Assembly (NCBI GenBank): GCA_013399695.1
Contig: VXAU01001100.1
Span: forward strand, 1,948,009 to 2,012,008
DNA: 64,000 bases
Reading direction: 5' to 3'
DNA from: Formicarius rufipectus
Lineage: Eukaryota; Chordata; Aves; Passeriformes; Formicariidae
The notes beneath the pieces were generated by a model. That model was not told the DNA's origin. It searched no databases and was given only the letters and a program-made list of their open reading frames with translations. Below are positions 11,664 through 25,544 of this stretch, piece by piece (the first letter of the stretch is position 1; each line of letters begins with the position of its first letter). The position numbers were made by a program, and so were the translations under genes.

Positions 11664-14630
11664 GAATTTTAAAATTCATTGTTATTCTAGTTGTTAATTT
11701 TAACCCATTGGTAAACACTAAATATTTAAGCTGTTTGCTAAGCATATGTTAGAAATTAAAAACACCACTACTTGTTTTGTCATTAAATAAAAACTGATGC
11801 CAAGTCCAAAAACTGCTGTCAGGATTCTGTGGATAATACTCTTAAGGACAGTAAATACCTAATGGACAAACTACTGAATACTAAAACCTATCAAGGCCAA
11901 TGACTTAACAGGACACAGTCCTGTTTTCAGAAGCTCTGAGCCACAAAGTAAGAAATTGAAAACTGTTCTGAGAAACTACCACTACCCTGCCCCACGCTTT
12001 CCTTGGTATCTGCTACTGGTGTATTACTGTCAGCCGCTTCTAAGACACAGAAGAGCCTTACGTGAGGCTCTCGTTAGACCTGGAAAAATGAGAAACATCT
12101 TTTGAAAAGTGCTTTTAAAAAAAATTCTGCTCTGTAGTCTCCCATTCTGTGACAGTAAGATGGGACAGGGGGTATGACTGACTTGCAGAAACAAAACCCC
12201 AGAACAACAATAAATTAATGCCCTGGCAGGGTTATTCTTTTTATTTGGCTGTGTACTACTAAGGACTAATCTGGTTTGAGCAGAGGCTATGAAAAATCAG
12301 ATTTCAACCATAGGAGAGGAAGCAATTCTCTATAACACATCGGTGTAGACAGAGGGCACAGAGACCATGTAAGGAGAGAAGGCCCAGGTTACAAGTGCAG
12401 AGCAAATTTGTTTGAACATGCAAGGCAAAATTTGGAGGAGCATTAGGCCAGACAGTCATGGTCATGACTAACTTCATAAGGTCATTTTGGTTTCTTCTTT
12501 GTATTCTTGGGGAGCTAGAGGGAGTGTGGTTTTTTGAGAGTAGAGGCTTTTTGTCTCTTTGTTTTCAGCTACATGGCATAGATACTGTGCATGGACACAT
12601 TCATCTGGCAGGAGCTTATGCAGCAAATTATACTACTGTGATTTGGAAGAGATCAGTGAGAGCAGTGATGAGAAAACCAACACTAAACTAGCAGAGAAGA
12701 GGGAAAAGAAAACGTGAGAACCAGTGGTCTGGATCGTATTTTAATGGGATGATTTATTTTTCTACAAGATGGTTGCCACAATTCTGTACATCAAAACCAC
12801 ATTTTTATGTGCACTTTTATTTTTATTAATACCAGAAATAACACAAGCCTCCAAGCTAGACATTTTAACACCGTATGTTAAAATATGAAACAAAAAAACT
12901 CAGAATTAGTACGAAATATTTCATAGTTTACATATTTTCTTTTGACCGTGATATTATTCTAACTGTACTGGTATATATCTGCCTAGCCTTCATTTCCATT
13001 ATTTTTACAAAGTTATTGCAAGCTAAAACATAAAGAAGCAATGCTTTACTCTGCAGCCTGTTTTATCCAACACAGTGTGTTAATTTTCCCTACTCATGTC
13101 AGTGCTAGCAGTCATCAAAAAAATATAATGAAGGAAATAAAAAAAAAAGCTGGAAAAAATTTCCTACATATATTCTGAAAGTTCGTCATGGTTTTTTTTC
13201 CCTTTTTTTATTTTTCAGGTCAACAGAATTTACATTATTAAGGAGTAAAGACAAACATAAGTTTAGTCCTTGTTCAACAACAGTATCTTTGAAATAACAA
13301 AGCTCCTGTTAGAAACCCCACAGTATCATCACTGCAAGAACTCAAGATACACTTTGATACTGGAATAACACAGAAGGTTGTATCAAAATAGATTTGGACT
13401 GATACCAATGATAATGAGCTACTACATACTTTAGAATTTATTTGGCAGCAGAAAACTAAACGGTTATAACATATGACTCTTCTGTATGTCAAGTATCCAT
13501 ACACATTATCCCAAGAGTTTTTGCAGCTGCTGTTAAGGCAAACACACAGTATAAGCTTTCAGCTTTAAAGCTAACACTGTTGAACTTCACAGGTTAAAAA
13601 AATTCTTTAGTAAATTTACTATGCACTTCCTAGTTTACTGATGGTTACAAGAAAACAAAAATATCTGGAGCCTCTGAAATATCCCTGTCTGAAGTTCACT
13701 TATCTAGTTAGTATCATGTATTGTAATTATCACTTCTGTGAAGAGTTTCCATTCCAATTCTTTCTTGTCAGTTCAGCTTAAGTATTTGTTCCACAACCGC
13801 CTAAGTTCTGTAGCTCATGTAACCACTTTTGAAATAGGTTGTCCAAATTGTTTAAACAGCACAGATATTTTAGACATTATGGTACTAAATAAAATATCAA
13901 TGTATCTTTTCTTGTCTATTAATAACAAGCTGACTAATTTACAGAAATAAACTCCTTATTCTCTATAATTCACAGCTATTAACAAGTACCTTACCTAATG
14001 CTTTAGCTTTTAAACAGTAAGTACTTTAACCATTCTGTCTTTGTGTTTAGCATTTCACTCTTCTACAACAGTGCATGAACTGTAGTTATATACACTAATC
14101 ACCTACGCAGACTTCATCAGAGCACATTCTCCTGAAACTTCACCATAAGGTAAAAAACACTGATGATTTTTTGTGATGGATTTACTCAAGTCTGAGGGGC
14201 TTTAACAATAATACCTATAGTTGCTAGGACTTGATAAACAAACATCTGTTCCAAATTAAAGATACATAAGCAGGTTGTGTAAATATCACTTTCTTAGACA
14301 GCTTTTACAAAGGCAAAGAGGGCGCTGATTAAACAAAAAAAAACAAAGGGAACAGGCAAACTTCAGCCCTCTAATGCAAATGTCCATTCAGTGAACAGCT
14401 TTTCCGCTTTTCTGTTTTTCCTTTCTTTAACAGTGGTAGAGGAAAAACGGACATTAGAATTTTTTTCCATATGAAGTAAGTTTTTTCCTTTTCAGACTAC
14501 AACAGATTTCTAATTTCACTGAGGTCAGATACAGTCAACAAGTCAGAAAACTGGGATTTAAATTCATCCCATTATCAACTGAAAGTTCCCTTTTCTGCAA
14601 CTAATGAGAGCCTTCTACACAGTGATACAA

Positions 14631-15008
14631 ACTTCAGTCTGGAGAAGAGGAGACTGAGGGGAGATCTCATCACCGTTTACAACTTCCTCCTGAGGGGAAG
14701 AGGAGGGGCAGACACTAATCTTTTCTCTGTGGTCACCAGTGACAGGACCTGAGGGAATATCCTGAAGTTGTGTCAGGGCAGGTTTAGGTTGGATATTAGA
14801 AAAAGGTTCTTCACCCAGAGCGGGGCTGGGCACTGGAACAGGCTCTCCAGGGCAGTGGTCACAGGACCAAGCCTGACAGAGTTCAAGAAGCATTTGGATG
14901 ACATTCTCAGGCACACGGTGTGACTCTTGAGGATGGTCCTGTGCAGGACCAGGAGTTGGAATCCATGATCTTGTGCGCCTCTTCCAACTCAGTATATTCT
15001 GGGATTCC
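14631..15008 (+). mobile_element. CR1 LINE 3' fragment
   Basis: Plus-oriented CR1 tail in MYCBP2 intron 2, antisense to the gene. It starts at 'CAGTCTGGAGAAGAGGAG' and proceeds through 'GGTTTAGGTTGGATATTAG', 'GGGCACTGGAACAGGCTC' and 'CTCAGGCACACGGTGTGACT' to 'ATATTCTGGGATTCC'. It is close to the copies at 5190 and 25545 and belongs to the same CR1 subgroup. No coding potential. Confidence 0.9.
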
Positions 15009-17706
15009 TCACTGTCTATACAAACTTCCCTGACAGTATGAGAGTCATGCTACCACCTGTGCAATCTTGCTGCTGACTTACAGATTTTAATGTAAAACAG
15101 ATCATTAAGAAAATCTAACCAATAACTGTGGTCACAGAACAACACTTAGTAAATCTTATATCAAATAAATAAAGTCTATTTTAAATTACTACAATTTTCT
15201 TATTGATACTGCATTTCATGTTTGCACAAAATACATCTATATTGGCAAGGAAAACAGTGGAACATTAAACCAAAATATTAATCAACTTCTAAGAACTCAT
15301 TAAAGCAATTTATTAATTAACAGATCTAGGATTAATAATAATCAAAACAGATTGGTATTGAGCTACAGGATACATTATTTCAAGAAAGAAACACATCCTC
15401 ACAGCTTGTTTTCATGGGGTTAGAACTATAAGGATTCACATGACACTTGTGAGTAAGATGAAGAGCAACAATCACTTTTTCTCCACCTCTGAATGTCCTT
15501 TCCTTAATGGCTACTGGAATATTGCACTCACTAAATATGACTACAAGCCCAGCTTTCAGGGTGTCTAAGTAGAAGATGAGATGACAGGTACTACACTTTT
15601 TCCCTCCCAGAGCATTTGGTTTCTCACAATACGAAATTGCTACCACTTTAAAAAAGAATAGAGCTCCTAGACTGGAAAACAGAATTATGCTTTTTGATTT
15701 AGCAGTTTTCATATGAGCTGTAACAAAGTAGGACATTCTGAAATCCTTATCTTTGTTGTTTCACTCAGTAACATCATAAAATGAAAATGCACCTTCTTAA
15801 AGAAACATGATGAAACATACATCTTAAAACTCAACAAATATCCAGCATTTATGAACATAGTTTTAATACATAAAGATAAGATTTCCTGTGTGTTAGTTTT
15901 ATTTTCTAAAATAACAGAGGCTACCTTGTGAGAGGAAGAATGAAGTACAGATGCCCACACCCTAATGTGTGACTTGTCCTTGTAAACCTACAGTCCCTGC
16001 TAAATTGAAGCATGCATTATGTTGGAGAAGTTAAACTGCTCAGGTTTGGTTCATAAAATAAAGCAACCAGCTCATAAGCGTTCTTCGCGATTAGCCTTGT
16101 GTAATGTACACTCAAGGAAAGGAGTGGGAAAACCAGAATCCTCTGGTCTCCTTTACACTTGTCTCAGAATCAAAGAAACTGTTTTCCCAGAAGATGAAAG
16201 CCATAAATAGCTTCTGTTCTGATCAATTTATCTTCTTGCTCTTGAATCAGATGACTTATGGTTTATTCTTAAATGTGATGGCAACAGACTGTAATCTAGG
16301 AAAGTTCCTCTCTTGTTAAAGACGGGTATGGCTATAATAACCATCTGACCTAATCCATGAGTAACACAGGGAATAGAAGCTCACGAAATTCTTATTTGAA
16401 CAGTTACGATCTCTTAGAAAGGGATGCCCTCTTGAGGTTGAAACATCAATAATACAAAAGCCATGGTGAACATTACCAAATTATTCGAGAACCTGCATGT
16501 GCTTTTAATGAGACAAATATTTATCCCAGTCAATTGGTCTTGTACATCCAATTATTAGGCTTCAATAAATTTGCCAGCTACATGAACTTTCCTTTCCCAA
16601 TGTTTCATTCCTTCCATTTGTATAAAGCTAAAAAAGTCATAGTATAAAAAAACTTCTGCATAAACGAAAGAGGTGCATGTCAATCATTTCAAGTACAATC
16701 TGTGTTTGGTGGACTGAATTTTTCAGTATTCTTTGAATAGCATTATGAGAACAGAAGATGGTGAACTCTGTCTTTCCATCCAGTCTCTCAGCTAAATGTC
16801 CTATGCAGCACTTTCAAGAGTAAACAGTAAAGGGGGAGAAAAATCCAGGATGTGAAGCAGGAGGAGGGAGAGTACGCAGCAACATGCAAAAGCAGAGATA
16901 ATTTACACAGCCTACGATTTTCTGGTGATAATTTTTTGCCAGAAGGAAAAAAAAAGGTGGTGGGGGAGGGAGCAGGTAGGGACTGGAATCATGGGTGCAA
17001 CACACCCATGTCTAATAATCAGGTATTTCTTTTCTATGTAAAAGTCACTTTCATCAGCACTGAATTTCTAAAGCCAAAACACACTGCACCACATGGAAAA
17101 CTTTAATACTCCATTTAAAAAAATAGATACTAAATCAACAATTGTTTAAATACTAGTGATCATAGCATTATCCCAGCTTAGAAACAGAATAATACTCAAA
17201 CTACTGGACTGCATTAAACATCAATTAGTGTTTTATACCTAAAATGTTCTAACATTTAATGCTTAAATGGTGGAAATAATTTTATTCCAGTTAGTTGTTC
17301 AATTATGACTTTTTTTCCTAAAGTTCTCTCCTCTTCAGTTACTCAATTATCACTTTTAGTAAGCAGAGGCTGTAAATGACTGGGTAAATTTTGGGGTTTC
17401 TTCAGCTTATTCTTTATGTAAGGCCCTCCCTGCCACTACTAAGCACATTACAAGAAAGGTCCCATCTCTGTTCAGACTACAAGACCCTTGTTTCTTGAAA
17501 AAATAAACTGATGCACACACAAACACTCCTGTTCAGAATGTCCAATAGAGGTAAGTTTTTCAATCTATTGGAAGGTTTCCAAATGGAAGTTCACATTTTT
17601 CTGACAATACACACATCCATTTTCAGACATTCTAGTGCAAAAATGATCACTGTGCTCATTCTGGTATGGTAAACATTGGGATGCATTGGAAAGTATATTA
17701 AAAAAG

Positions 17707-17789
17707 CCCAACCCAAAAAAACCCTACAACAACCAACCAACAAAAAACCAAGGAAACAACAAAAAAAACCCAAACTAAAACCACACCAC
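17707..17789. repeat. A/C-only low-complexity tract
   Basis: About 80 bases almost entirely A and C on the + strand, with ACCAACC and AAACCC units. One of several such tracts in the window. Confidence 0.75.
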
Positions 17790-19587
17790 GCTGTCAGTTA
17801 ATAAAGTTTCATAAGCTATAGGTATGAAACTGGTTTTATTTTTCCCTTTTCAGCTATAGTTTTCAGGAAATACACAATTTTGTGCTATCATGCATGAATA
17901 AGCTGGAGTGGCTTTCTGCACCTCTGTGACTCAGAACAAAGACCAATGCTCTGCTGGTCAACCCTGGTCTGCTTCAAAGACTGTCTAGAATAACAGCATC
18001 AGTAAAAAATATGCAAAAGCCCACCAGGCCTTTCAAAGACAGATAAATCTCCATGCTTCAAGTAGAAATTTTTTTAATTCCGAAAAAATCTTGAGAACAA
18101 CCCTTCGTAAGAAGGAGGTGCAGAGATTATCAGTTAGTGATGAATCTGTAACTACTGACAAGAACTAGCCTTTATGTTGTTCACGTTGTCTTTGGCTATT
18201 CAGAAGGGATTCTACCACTCCGTTTGTCCAATGCAGTGAAAACCAAGGACTACATTTAACTGTTAAGCTTGTGAACAGCCATTCTGGATTTAGCTTCCTA
18301 CTTGGCAGTTCAATCAGGGCACCACCACCCAGAAAGACAAGAGTCCCTTTATGCAGTAACAGTGACCAAAGATGAAGAGTTACCTTATTTTAAAAGCACA
18401 AATTTCTGTCACCAGACAGAACAAATACTAACTACATTCTGTAAAATTTCTTTGAATTTCCAACTTGTTTTTTCTTTGTCGACAGTGGGTCTGATAAAAT
18501 CATGAAGGGAACAGGGTTTCTAATGTCATAGCAACTAAAGAAAGGGCTGAGAAATTCAGTTTGGACCACAAATATTGCACTGTATAGTGCTGAAAACAGA
18601 AATGAAGATAAGCCCTTTCTACATCATAGTCTGAAGCTGCACTGCTTGAGATAAGCAGAATAATCTGGTAAGTATCCAAAAAGTCAATACCAAATGAATA
18701 GATAGAGGGTTTGGTTCACCCTCCCAAAGTCATCTGTCTTGAGATAAAGTAACTACATGTGTTTTGGCAAATAGGGATAAGATGGCCAAGTTGTTCTACA
18801 GTGAATTTGTATTATAAGGGCATTCAACTTACTACTAAGTGTTGCCACTGGGTATTTCAGTGGTTCTGTCCTTCAGGACCACTCCAGAAATGATCTACCT
18901 TCTTTTTACTAACTACAAGGAAGAAGCCTTCATGTCTGCAGCAAGCTTTCATGAAAATCCCTCCAAAACTTAAAGAGAGAAATAGCAGCTCTCTAATAGA
19001 GAAAGACTGCAGTAGAGCAATGTTTTAAAATACTGTTGCTTCTGCATAAACTTATTCTGTGCAACAAGCAAACATGTAAACATTTTTATGAAGTTCACTG
19101 TACTGTTCCCATGCATTTAAAGTGATGGAGGCAGGGGCTACACAGAGAGAAAATATTACTAGAAACATGTAAGTATCATCTATTACATTTTTCATCATGG
19201 AGGAATTTTCAGAGGTAACTGGAGTCCTTAAACATTCAATACTCTGTTTCTCCTTTAGCCAGAATGGACAAATCTTTGCAGCAACAGTCTCTGACTGTTG
19301 GCTAATCTCAAAATTTAACTGTAACACCAATATGTTTAGCAACACAGAATTTAGAAACTGGAGAACCAAACATGCTGTTCATATAATTTCATGCCAAACA
19401 TTAGTAGCAAAAGCAGTTGAATAAGGTTAACACTGGTATCACAGTCATGTAGAATACACTACACAGACTGGCCCATTATTAGCTCCTCTAAACAAATAAA
19501 TTATTAGTTACACTTAAATTTTCTTAAATTTCTCTGAATTGAAGTTACTGTCATTGGACTCAGAACTTTGTCAAGTTACAGACCTAC

Positions 19588-19663
19588 CTTGTTGCGTGTT
19601 TTTATTTTCAATTTAGTCTTCTGTTTTCTTTTCAATTTTTTCTTGCTAAAAAGTTTCTTACTT
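19588..19663 (-). CDS. MYCBP2: MYCBP2 coding exon 2
   Basis: A 76-nt exon: one base completing an Arg codon with the AG left by exon 1, then 25 codons beginning SKKLFSKKKLKRKQK and ending KTRNK. The acceptor is CTTTTTCAG and the donor GTAGGT. It is extremely lysine/arginine-rich, a probable nuclear or nucleolar localisation or RNA/DNA-contacting basic patch (inference). It aligns residue for residue with the recalled human segment 'RNKKILNKKKLKRKQK...' but with more substitutions than any other exon here. Neighbouring introns are long (26 kb and 8.4 kb). It was found only by frame and splice phase, since it carries no ATG and is very short. Confidence 0.93.
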
Positions 19664-22600
19664 CTGAAAAAGAACAGAAGAGTGATGAGAACAAAACAAT
19701 TAAACTCCCTTCCATATCCCATGGTAAATAACACGAACAGAGGGAAAAAAGTCAGAAGGTTTTGTCCTAAGCAAGGGGAACAATCACAGGCAGAATTTCA
19801 GAGTAGAAATCAGAATATAAAACCCATAGAAAGATTCTTTCCTAATGTTCCACTGAATTATGGGCCTTTATTCTCATCAATTTAAGCAGAAGATATAACA
19901 GGACAGAAGAAAGTCCCTATATTTTCTACTGGTTTACTCTAATGTTTCTATTACAAGCCCATTAGCACCACACCAATACTAGAAGCAAGAGTTACTGACA
20001 AATCTCAGTAACATAACCTGTTAGTACAGAACATTTATTCTTTGTGAAGTCTTTGCCACACAAAGATTCATGCCTTCCAAGACAAAAAAGAAACTTTAAA
20101 AATGTACCATTTGGCAGAAAATCCACTTGATGGCAGAAACTCCAGCTTTTTTATTTTTTGTCTAGACTTTTCCCACCCTTAGTATAGAGACTTGTAATTT
20201 CCATCCCTTCACATTAAAGATCTAGCTAACACATGCTCCTCTTATCCTCTCCTGCCCACACCTCATTCCTACCACGTTCTTTTACTCCANGGAACAGCTA
20301 CTAATATTCCTCTGTGCCACTTAAACATTAAATATCAATATTAAAAATTAATAATTAATTTTAATAAAATTAATAAATAAATATTAAACATTAAACATCA
20401 AATAGACTGCAGTTCAGGGAAGCTAGAAAAATAAAACTATGAAATCTAAAAATCAGAGGTAGTAAGAATTTGCACTTTCAGGTAACAGACCGAGAATCAG
20501 AAGAATCTTCATATTTTATTCAAACAGCTTTGTTCTAAATAAAAGTTTTGATGTACTAAAAGCATAGTCCTTGCTCTCCTGGACAGCATTCAGACTGCAA
20601 GAGTGTACAAGACTCATGGTCCCGCAATTAACAGCTGGAAAAGCTGAAGCCTGACCAAGAGTCACCAGTCAGAAAACAAGCTCAAACAAATGACTCCTGC
20701 AGAGAATTCTGAAAGCTGCCTCAGAGAAATGTCACTTTCTCCCTCTTCATATATAAAGGGGAAGGTATGTTCCTGCAGACACTTCTGCAGAAGCAAACCA
20801 ACTCACTAGTTTTTTATAAGGAACCAAAACCATTATCCTGTGGTTAAGAGAAGTGATTCAGCGAGGGGGAATTCCTCCACTCTCCCCAGTAAATTAAAGC
20901 TCATAAGGAGAACCTAAATGACTGTTCAAGGTTACTTTAACAGTAAAGTTTTAATATATAACAGTATACAACCTACTTAAGAAGTAGGAAAATGAAATTT
21001 CATATAATCTTTACTGTTCAAATTTCTATAACCAAACTCCATAGTCCAATTCACTATTTAGTTTTTCTTTAATCAGACAAGTTTTCCCCCCTTATTAGAC
21101 TTTAATGCAGCTAATTCTTCTGCTGTCAAAGATATGGAACAGTGCAGTCTCTTCTGTTCTGTAGCCACTCAATCTTCTGCTCTAGACCAAATGACCTTTC
21201 ACCAAACTTTCACCCTAACTTTAGAACTCCTGATAAAAGTATCTCATGGGCTCTCTCAATCCACACCACAAGTAAACCCCATTGACTGAAAAAAACTGAA
21301 AACAGCACTTGTTATTTCCTTTTAGGAAGAGAAAGAAGAAATGTCTCATATGCCTTCAAGGTCACACTTTTAACTGTATTCCAGGTATTATTCGGCAGCT
21401 TCACAAAAATATGGCACAGCAGACCTATTTAATCCAGACTCATGAAAACACTTTCCTGCAAATTTCCAAACTGAGCTTCCAATACTCTATATCCAGCTGT
21501 GCTGTTCATTATGTCTTTTAAACACAGTGCAATTTGCACTTACCACAGATAGCTTGACAAGGTTTGATGAGGGTTTTTTTGGTTTTGTTTTAAAGGATAC
21601 TAACTCAAGTTACCAAGACATTGCAAATTTAATCCTCCTTGCCAAAATCCTTGAAAACTCTGCAAATTTGTTAATAGTCTAAAAACATTATAAACACTTT
21701 TTCATCTTGTAAATATTTCAGTGGACCAGTCCCTGTGTTTTTTGCAAGTATTTCTTTGTGTTCATGCATACATCTAAAAATCCCACAAATTCAGCCTTCT
21801 TCCCCTCCCACCCCCAAAGATTGTGCTCATTTCTTCAAAGTAACAAAACCCTCTCCATCTGGCAGACTACCTTTATTTGTCTATGATAACTAGACAATGT
21901 ATTTTCCAATTAGCAAACAGGAAAGATCAGCAAGGGGTTTACTAGTGGTGCTAAGAGCTTCCTCATTCATACAACAATCACTGAAGATGCTGGAAGTAGC
22001 AGCATTGTCTAACTGCTCCACTGTGGCAGACTTTATCTTCACCAAGTTCTAGATTTGAACAATTTTGTACCTGGAAACAACGTGGGTATAGACATGTCAT
22101 GTTAACAATCCCTCTATCTTCTCAAAACAGAACCTCAAGGATACTGAAATTCCAGTGTTTTTGTTGGGAAGTATTCTTTCCCCCATATCCAAACAAAACT
22201 TTAAAAAATAAGCAATTAAGTAAGAAATAAAAAATACCTCATCCCACTAATTTTACAAATAATTTTGAGCAACTTACCATTACTATGCATAATACTAATA
22301 TATTCATAATGTATCTGCATGTAACAAAGATACATATGACTGCCCACAGTTCTATTATTTACTGTTATGCCAAGATGTTTTAACATTCAGAAAGAAAGTA
22401 TAAAACACAGGCAAGTATATTCATGAAAAACAATGTCAAGCAGATTATGAGTAATTTCCTGTTGGAAACCACATGTGTTAATTATAAGCCTGATTCTTCT
22501 ACTGCCTGAAGATTAACAAGACCTGATACGGCTTGGCTGGATTTTTTAGCTAAATTATTAGTCATATTTTTGGTTAACAATTGTAAATTGTTGTTAGCTA

Positions 22601-24280
22601 TTATTAGTAAAGGTCTTGAAACGCTACATTGACAATCTTCTTCAGCTGGCAGAAGACCTTTAGCCTTCAACTTCTAACTATGGATACCATCTAGTTCATA
22701 CAAACCAAACTCTCATTATCAGCAAATCTTAGGCAGGTTTTCTGCAAACTGCTTCAAGACACAGTAACACTGGAGGCTGAGTTAGCAGTTTTGAATTGGA
22801 CCACAAAGGAAGTGCAAGTCAAATGAGCACAGAACATGAAGATATCTTGACAAAAAATACTTGTGGCAAATGGACCAAAGGAAGACTGCATGGTGTGCTT
22901 ACAGCCTTTACAGAAAAATCTGTTGAGAATAAAAGCAAAGATCTAAAATATTCAACTCTGGAACATAGAGTAATTGCCTCAAACCAAAGGGGAAAGAAAA
23001 AAAAGGGGGGGGTGGCAAAGGGAAGGTGGGCAAATTGCTCTACAATTTCAAATACATAAAACAGCTGTTAAATGACACAACTGCAGCTTCTATTCAGGTT
23101 CGTGGCACCTAGAGTAAGTAAAAGCTTATTTAGTTTATTTGTCCTCAAACCAGAACAGGCATTAGCTAGTATTTGCAATATTTGCCACATTATTAGGGGG
23201 ACACTATTCAGCTGTCTCAACACCATTGCTCTTACTCTCTTCAAAAAAGTTGAGGAAACGTAAACAGAGCAACTTCCCTCAAAGTCACAACAATCCTGAA
23301 TCCTGCAATTCAGAAGCTTAAATTTGAGAAGGAAGCTTTATATGTCGAGTGTACGTTCCCCACCACAATGCTGTTACTGAATTACTCAATATGGATTAGC
23401 ATTTTGTCTGTGTCACGCCTGCATAAACTCTTCTAGACCGTATGTTACAATAAAGGTGGCCCTGATGAGTGGAAAACATATTATTCTGTCTCTGCTGCTG
23501 AGGCAAAATAGGAACAACAAAAGTGTTATTCAACTGCTGTCTTGACCTAAAACCTTTGCTTCTATCTGTAATGTGTTACCAAAGGTCCTGGCAGCTAGTG
23601 CAGCATTAGACAAAGTCATTCTGCTGCTAATCAAATATTTGAGAACACTTTTGGAAAATGAATGAATTTAGTAAATCACGTGCTAACATATGGCAAATTT
23701 TTTAAACCTTCTAACTGACTTGGATTCTGCGTATTTATCTAAACTTTCTTGTGCTGGTTTGAGGGCTAAGCATCTTTGAGAAAAAGTATACTGTTGACAT
23801 GAGAGGCCTAGCAAAGTCATGCTGTGTCCAGACAAATGACAAATATACTGCATTAGTTTGTTTCCACAGGTGCTTACTTGACAAAGTTAGTTTAACCATT
23901 CAAGGGCTAGTGGAACTTCTCTTAAGAAGCAGCAACCACTCAGTCACACTGAGATGACACACTGTCAGGTTTGTGGTATCAAACAATTCTTTTGTTTCCT
24001 CCACTAGGCGAATTATTGCTGCTGGTGATAAACTTGTTTGGACAAGTAGCAGGACACATTTGCTACTGAACCTCCCAAAGTGAAATCCTAAGCTCAAACT
24101 GTCAAGTAGATCACAACAGGAAGCTATTATCACTCACTCTGTCCTCATCAATTTCCAGGGTCTTTCATCACAGCATTGTGTTACTGCACCACGGATGCAG
24201 TGACAGCACAGGGGAAGTTCAGGAACCTCAAAGAAGGGAGCAAGGCAAAAGCAAGATCACAAGCATAGACTTCATAAGAA
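19664..24280 (-). other. MYCBP2: MYCBP2 intron 1, exon-2-proximal part
   Basis: AT-rich intron sequence without a repeat I can name. It contains an A/T-only patch at about 20330-20400 (TTAA-rich) and one undetermined base at 20289. A segment near 23749 begins TGTGCTGGTTTGAG, resembling an LTR end (compare 55421), but no partner end or duplication was found. Confidence 0.7.
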
Positions 24281-24282
24281 CA

Positions 24283-24905
24283 GACTTTGGCCTGTTCAGC
24301 AATCTACCTTGAAGAGTCCATGGGACACAGTTCCCTGAAGAGAAAGGGGTGCTGATGCAGCTTGAGGGAGTTGACTCTTGTGCACTATACAAAACTTGCA
24401 GTCTGGAATTCTGTGACCAGCTCTAGGCTTCCTGGGACAAGGGAGACTTGCCTACTGAAGCAAGTCCTGAGTAGGGCCACTAAGATGCTTAAAGGACTGG
24501 AGCATCTGTCATACGAGGAGAAATCAAGCAAGTAGAGATTGTTTTGCTGTGAAAGGGAAAACTTAGAAGGGCTTGGGTGGAATTTTCTCAATGTGAATAT
24601 ATACCTGACAGGAGCGAGTAAAGATGATAAAGACAGAGTCTTCTGAGCAATATCCAGTGACAGGACAAGACACAATGGAAGAAAAAATAAATACAGGAAG
24701 TTCTATGTAAGCATAAGAACTATAAGAACGGTAAAACACTGGAATAGGATGCCCTGAGAGGTTATAGATTCTCCATTCTTGAGGATATTGAAAATTCAAC
24801 TGGACAATGTCAGGGCAACTTGCTCTGGTTGATCATACTCTAAGCAAGAAGGATGCACTAGACAGACTCCCAAGGTTCCTTCTAATCTCAACTATTCTGT
24901 GAACT
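24283..24905 (+). mobile_element. CR1 LINE fragment (internal piece plus 3' end)
   Basis: A diverged plus-oriented CR1. The left part (24283-24360) resembles the CR1 stretch 'CTTTGGCCTGTTCAGCAATCTACCTTG'. The right part carries the usual 3' tail: 'GGAGCATCTGTCATACGAGGAG', 'AACACTGGAATAGGATGCCC', 'GGATGCACTAGACAGACTCC' and a terminal 'CAACTATTCTGTGAA'. Sequence between the two parts is missing relative to a full CR1. It is older than the copies at 5190 and 25545. Confidence 0.8.
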
Positions 24906-25544
24906 TCACTGGTTTTTTACACACTAAAGTAAAATATGACTGTACAATACAGATGCTTCTGAATTAGGGAAAGTGTGGATTTTTTTTCCTCATTCTAAGT
25001 TTTGCATTTCTCCTGGTGTCATGCCATGTTTCTGACTGCGCTTCCAAGAAGAGACATACTGAGCTTTTCATCTGTTCTCCATCTGGACCAGCAAACAGAC
25101 AGCAAATTCAGGCATAAGGGCAGACTTCTATGAGAATTAGTCAGCATAATCAAACCTACAATATTACACAATGTTAACAAGAACAGGGGATCAAAGCCCC
25201 TTTTCCACATTTAAAATACATGCCTGCATTAAGCCAACCCAGTCATCTGTACAGATCCACACATTCTTGGATATAACCAACACTCATGAGTATACTAAGA
25301 AGTGTGTGAGAAAGAACATGCTTACATGTAACAATCAAGAGTTGCTCTGTGCAGATGGATCAACATGAACACTGTGTATGGGATCTTTAACAAGACTATT
25401 CCAAACTTCAGGTGTACAGAAAGCCTGTGCATGTCCCCAAGGAATCTAAAACATAATCTGTCAAATGGAAGGTACTCCAGAGTAATTAAAAGTAGTCTCT
25501 GGAAAAGAATCCCAAAAGGTCAGTCTTTCTATTCTCTGGTCCAG

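Larger units (their letters stand above)
11235..19587 (-). other. MYCBP2: MYCBP2 intron 2
   Basis: An 8.35-kb intron. Identified contents are a G/T tract plus (ATT)n microsatellite at 11551-11663, a CR1 fragment at 14631-15008 and an A/C-only tract at about 17707-17789. The rest is unassigned. The stretch 12120-12720 is less AT-rich than its surroundings and may be an old repeat, but I cannot place it. Confidence 0.8.

Noticed and set aside
23749..24180. Possible LTR starting TGTGCTGGTTTGAG
   Set aside because: Resembles the end of the LTR at 55421, but no matching other end, no duplication and no internal similarity were found.
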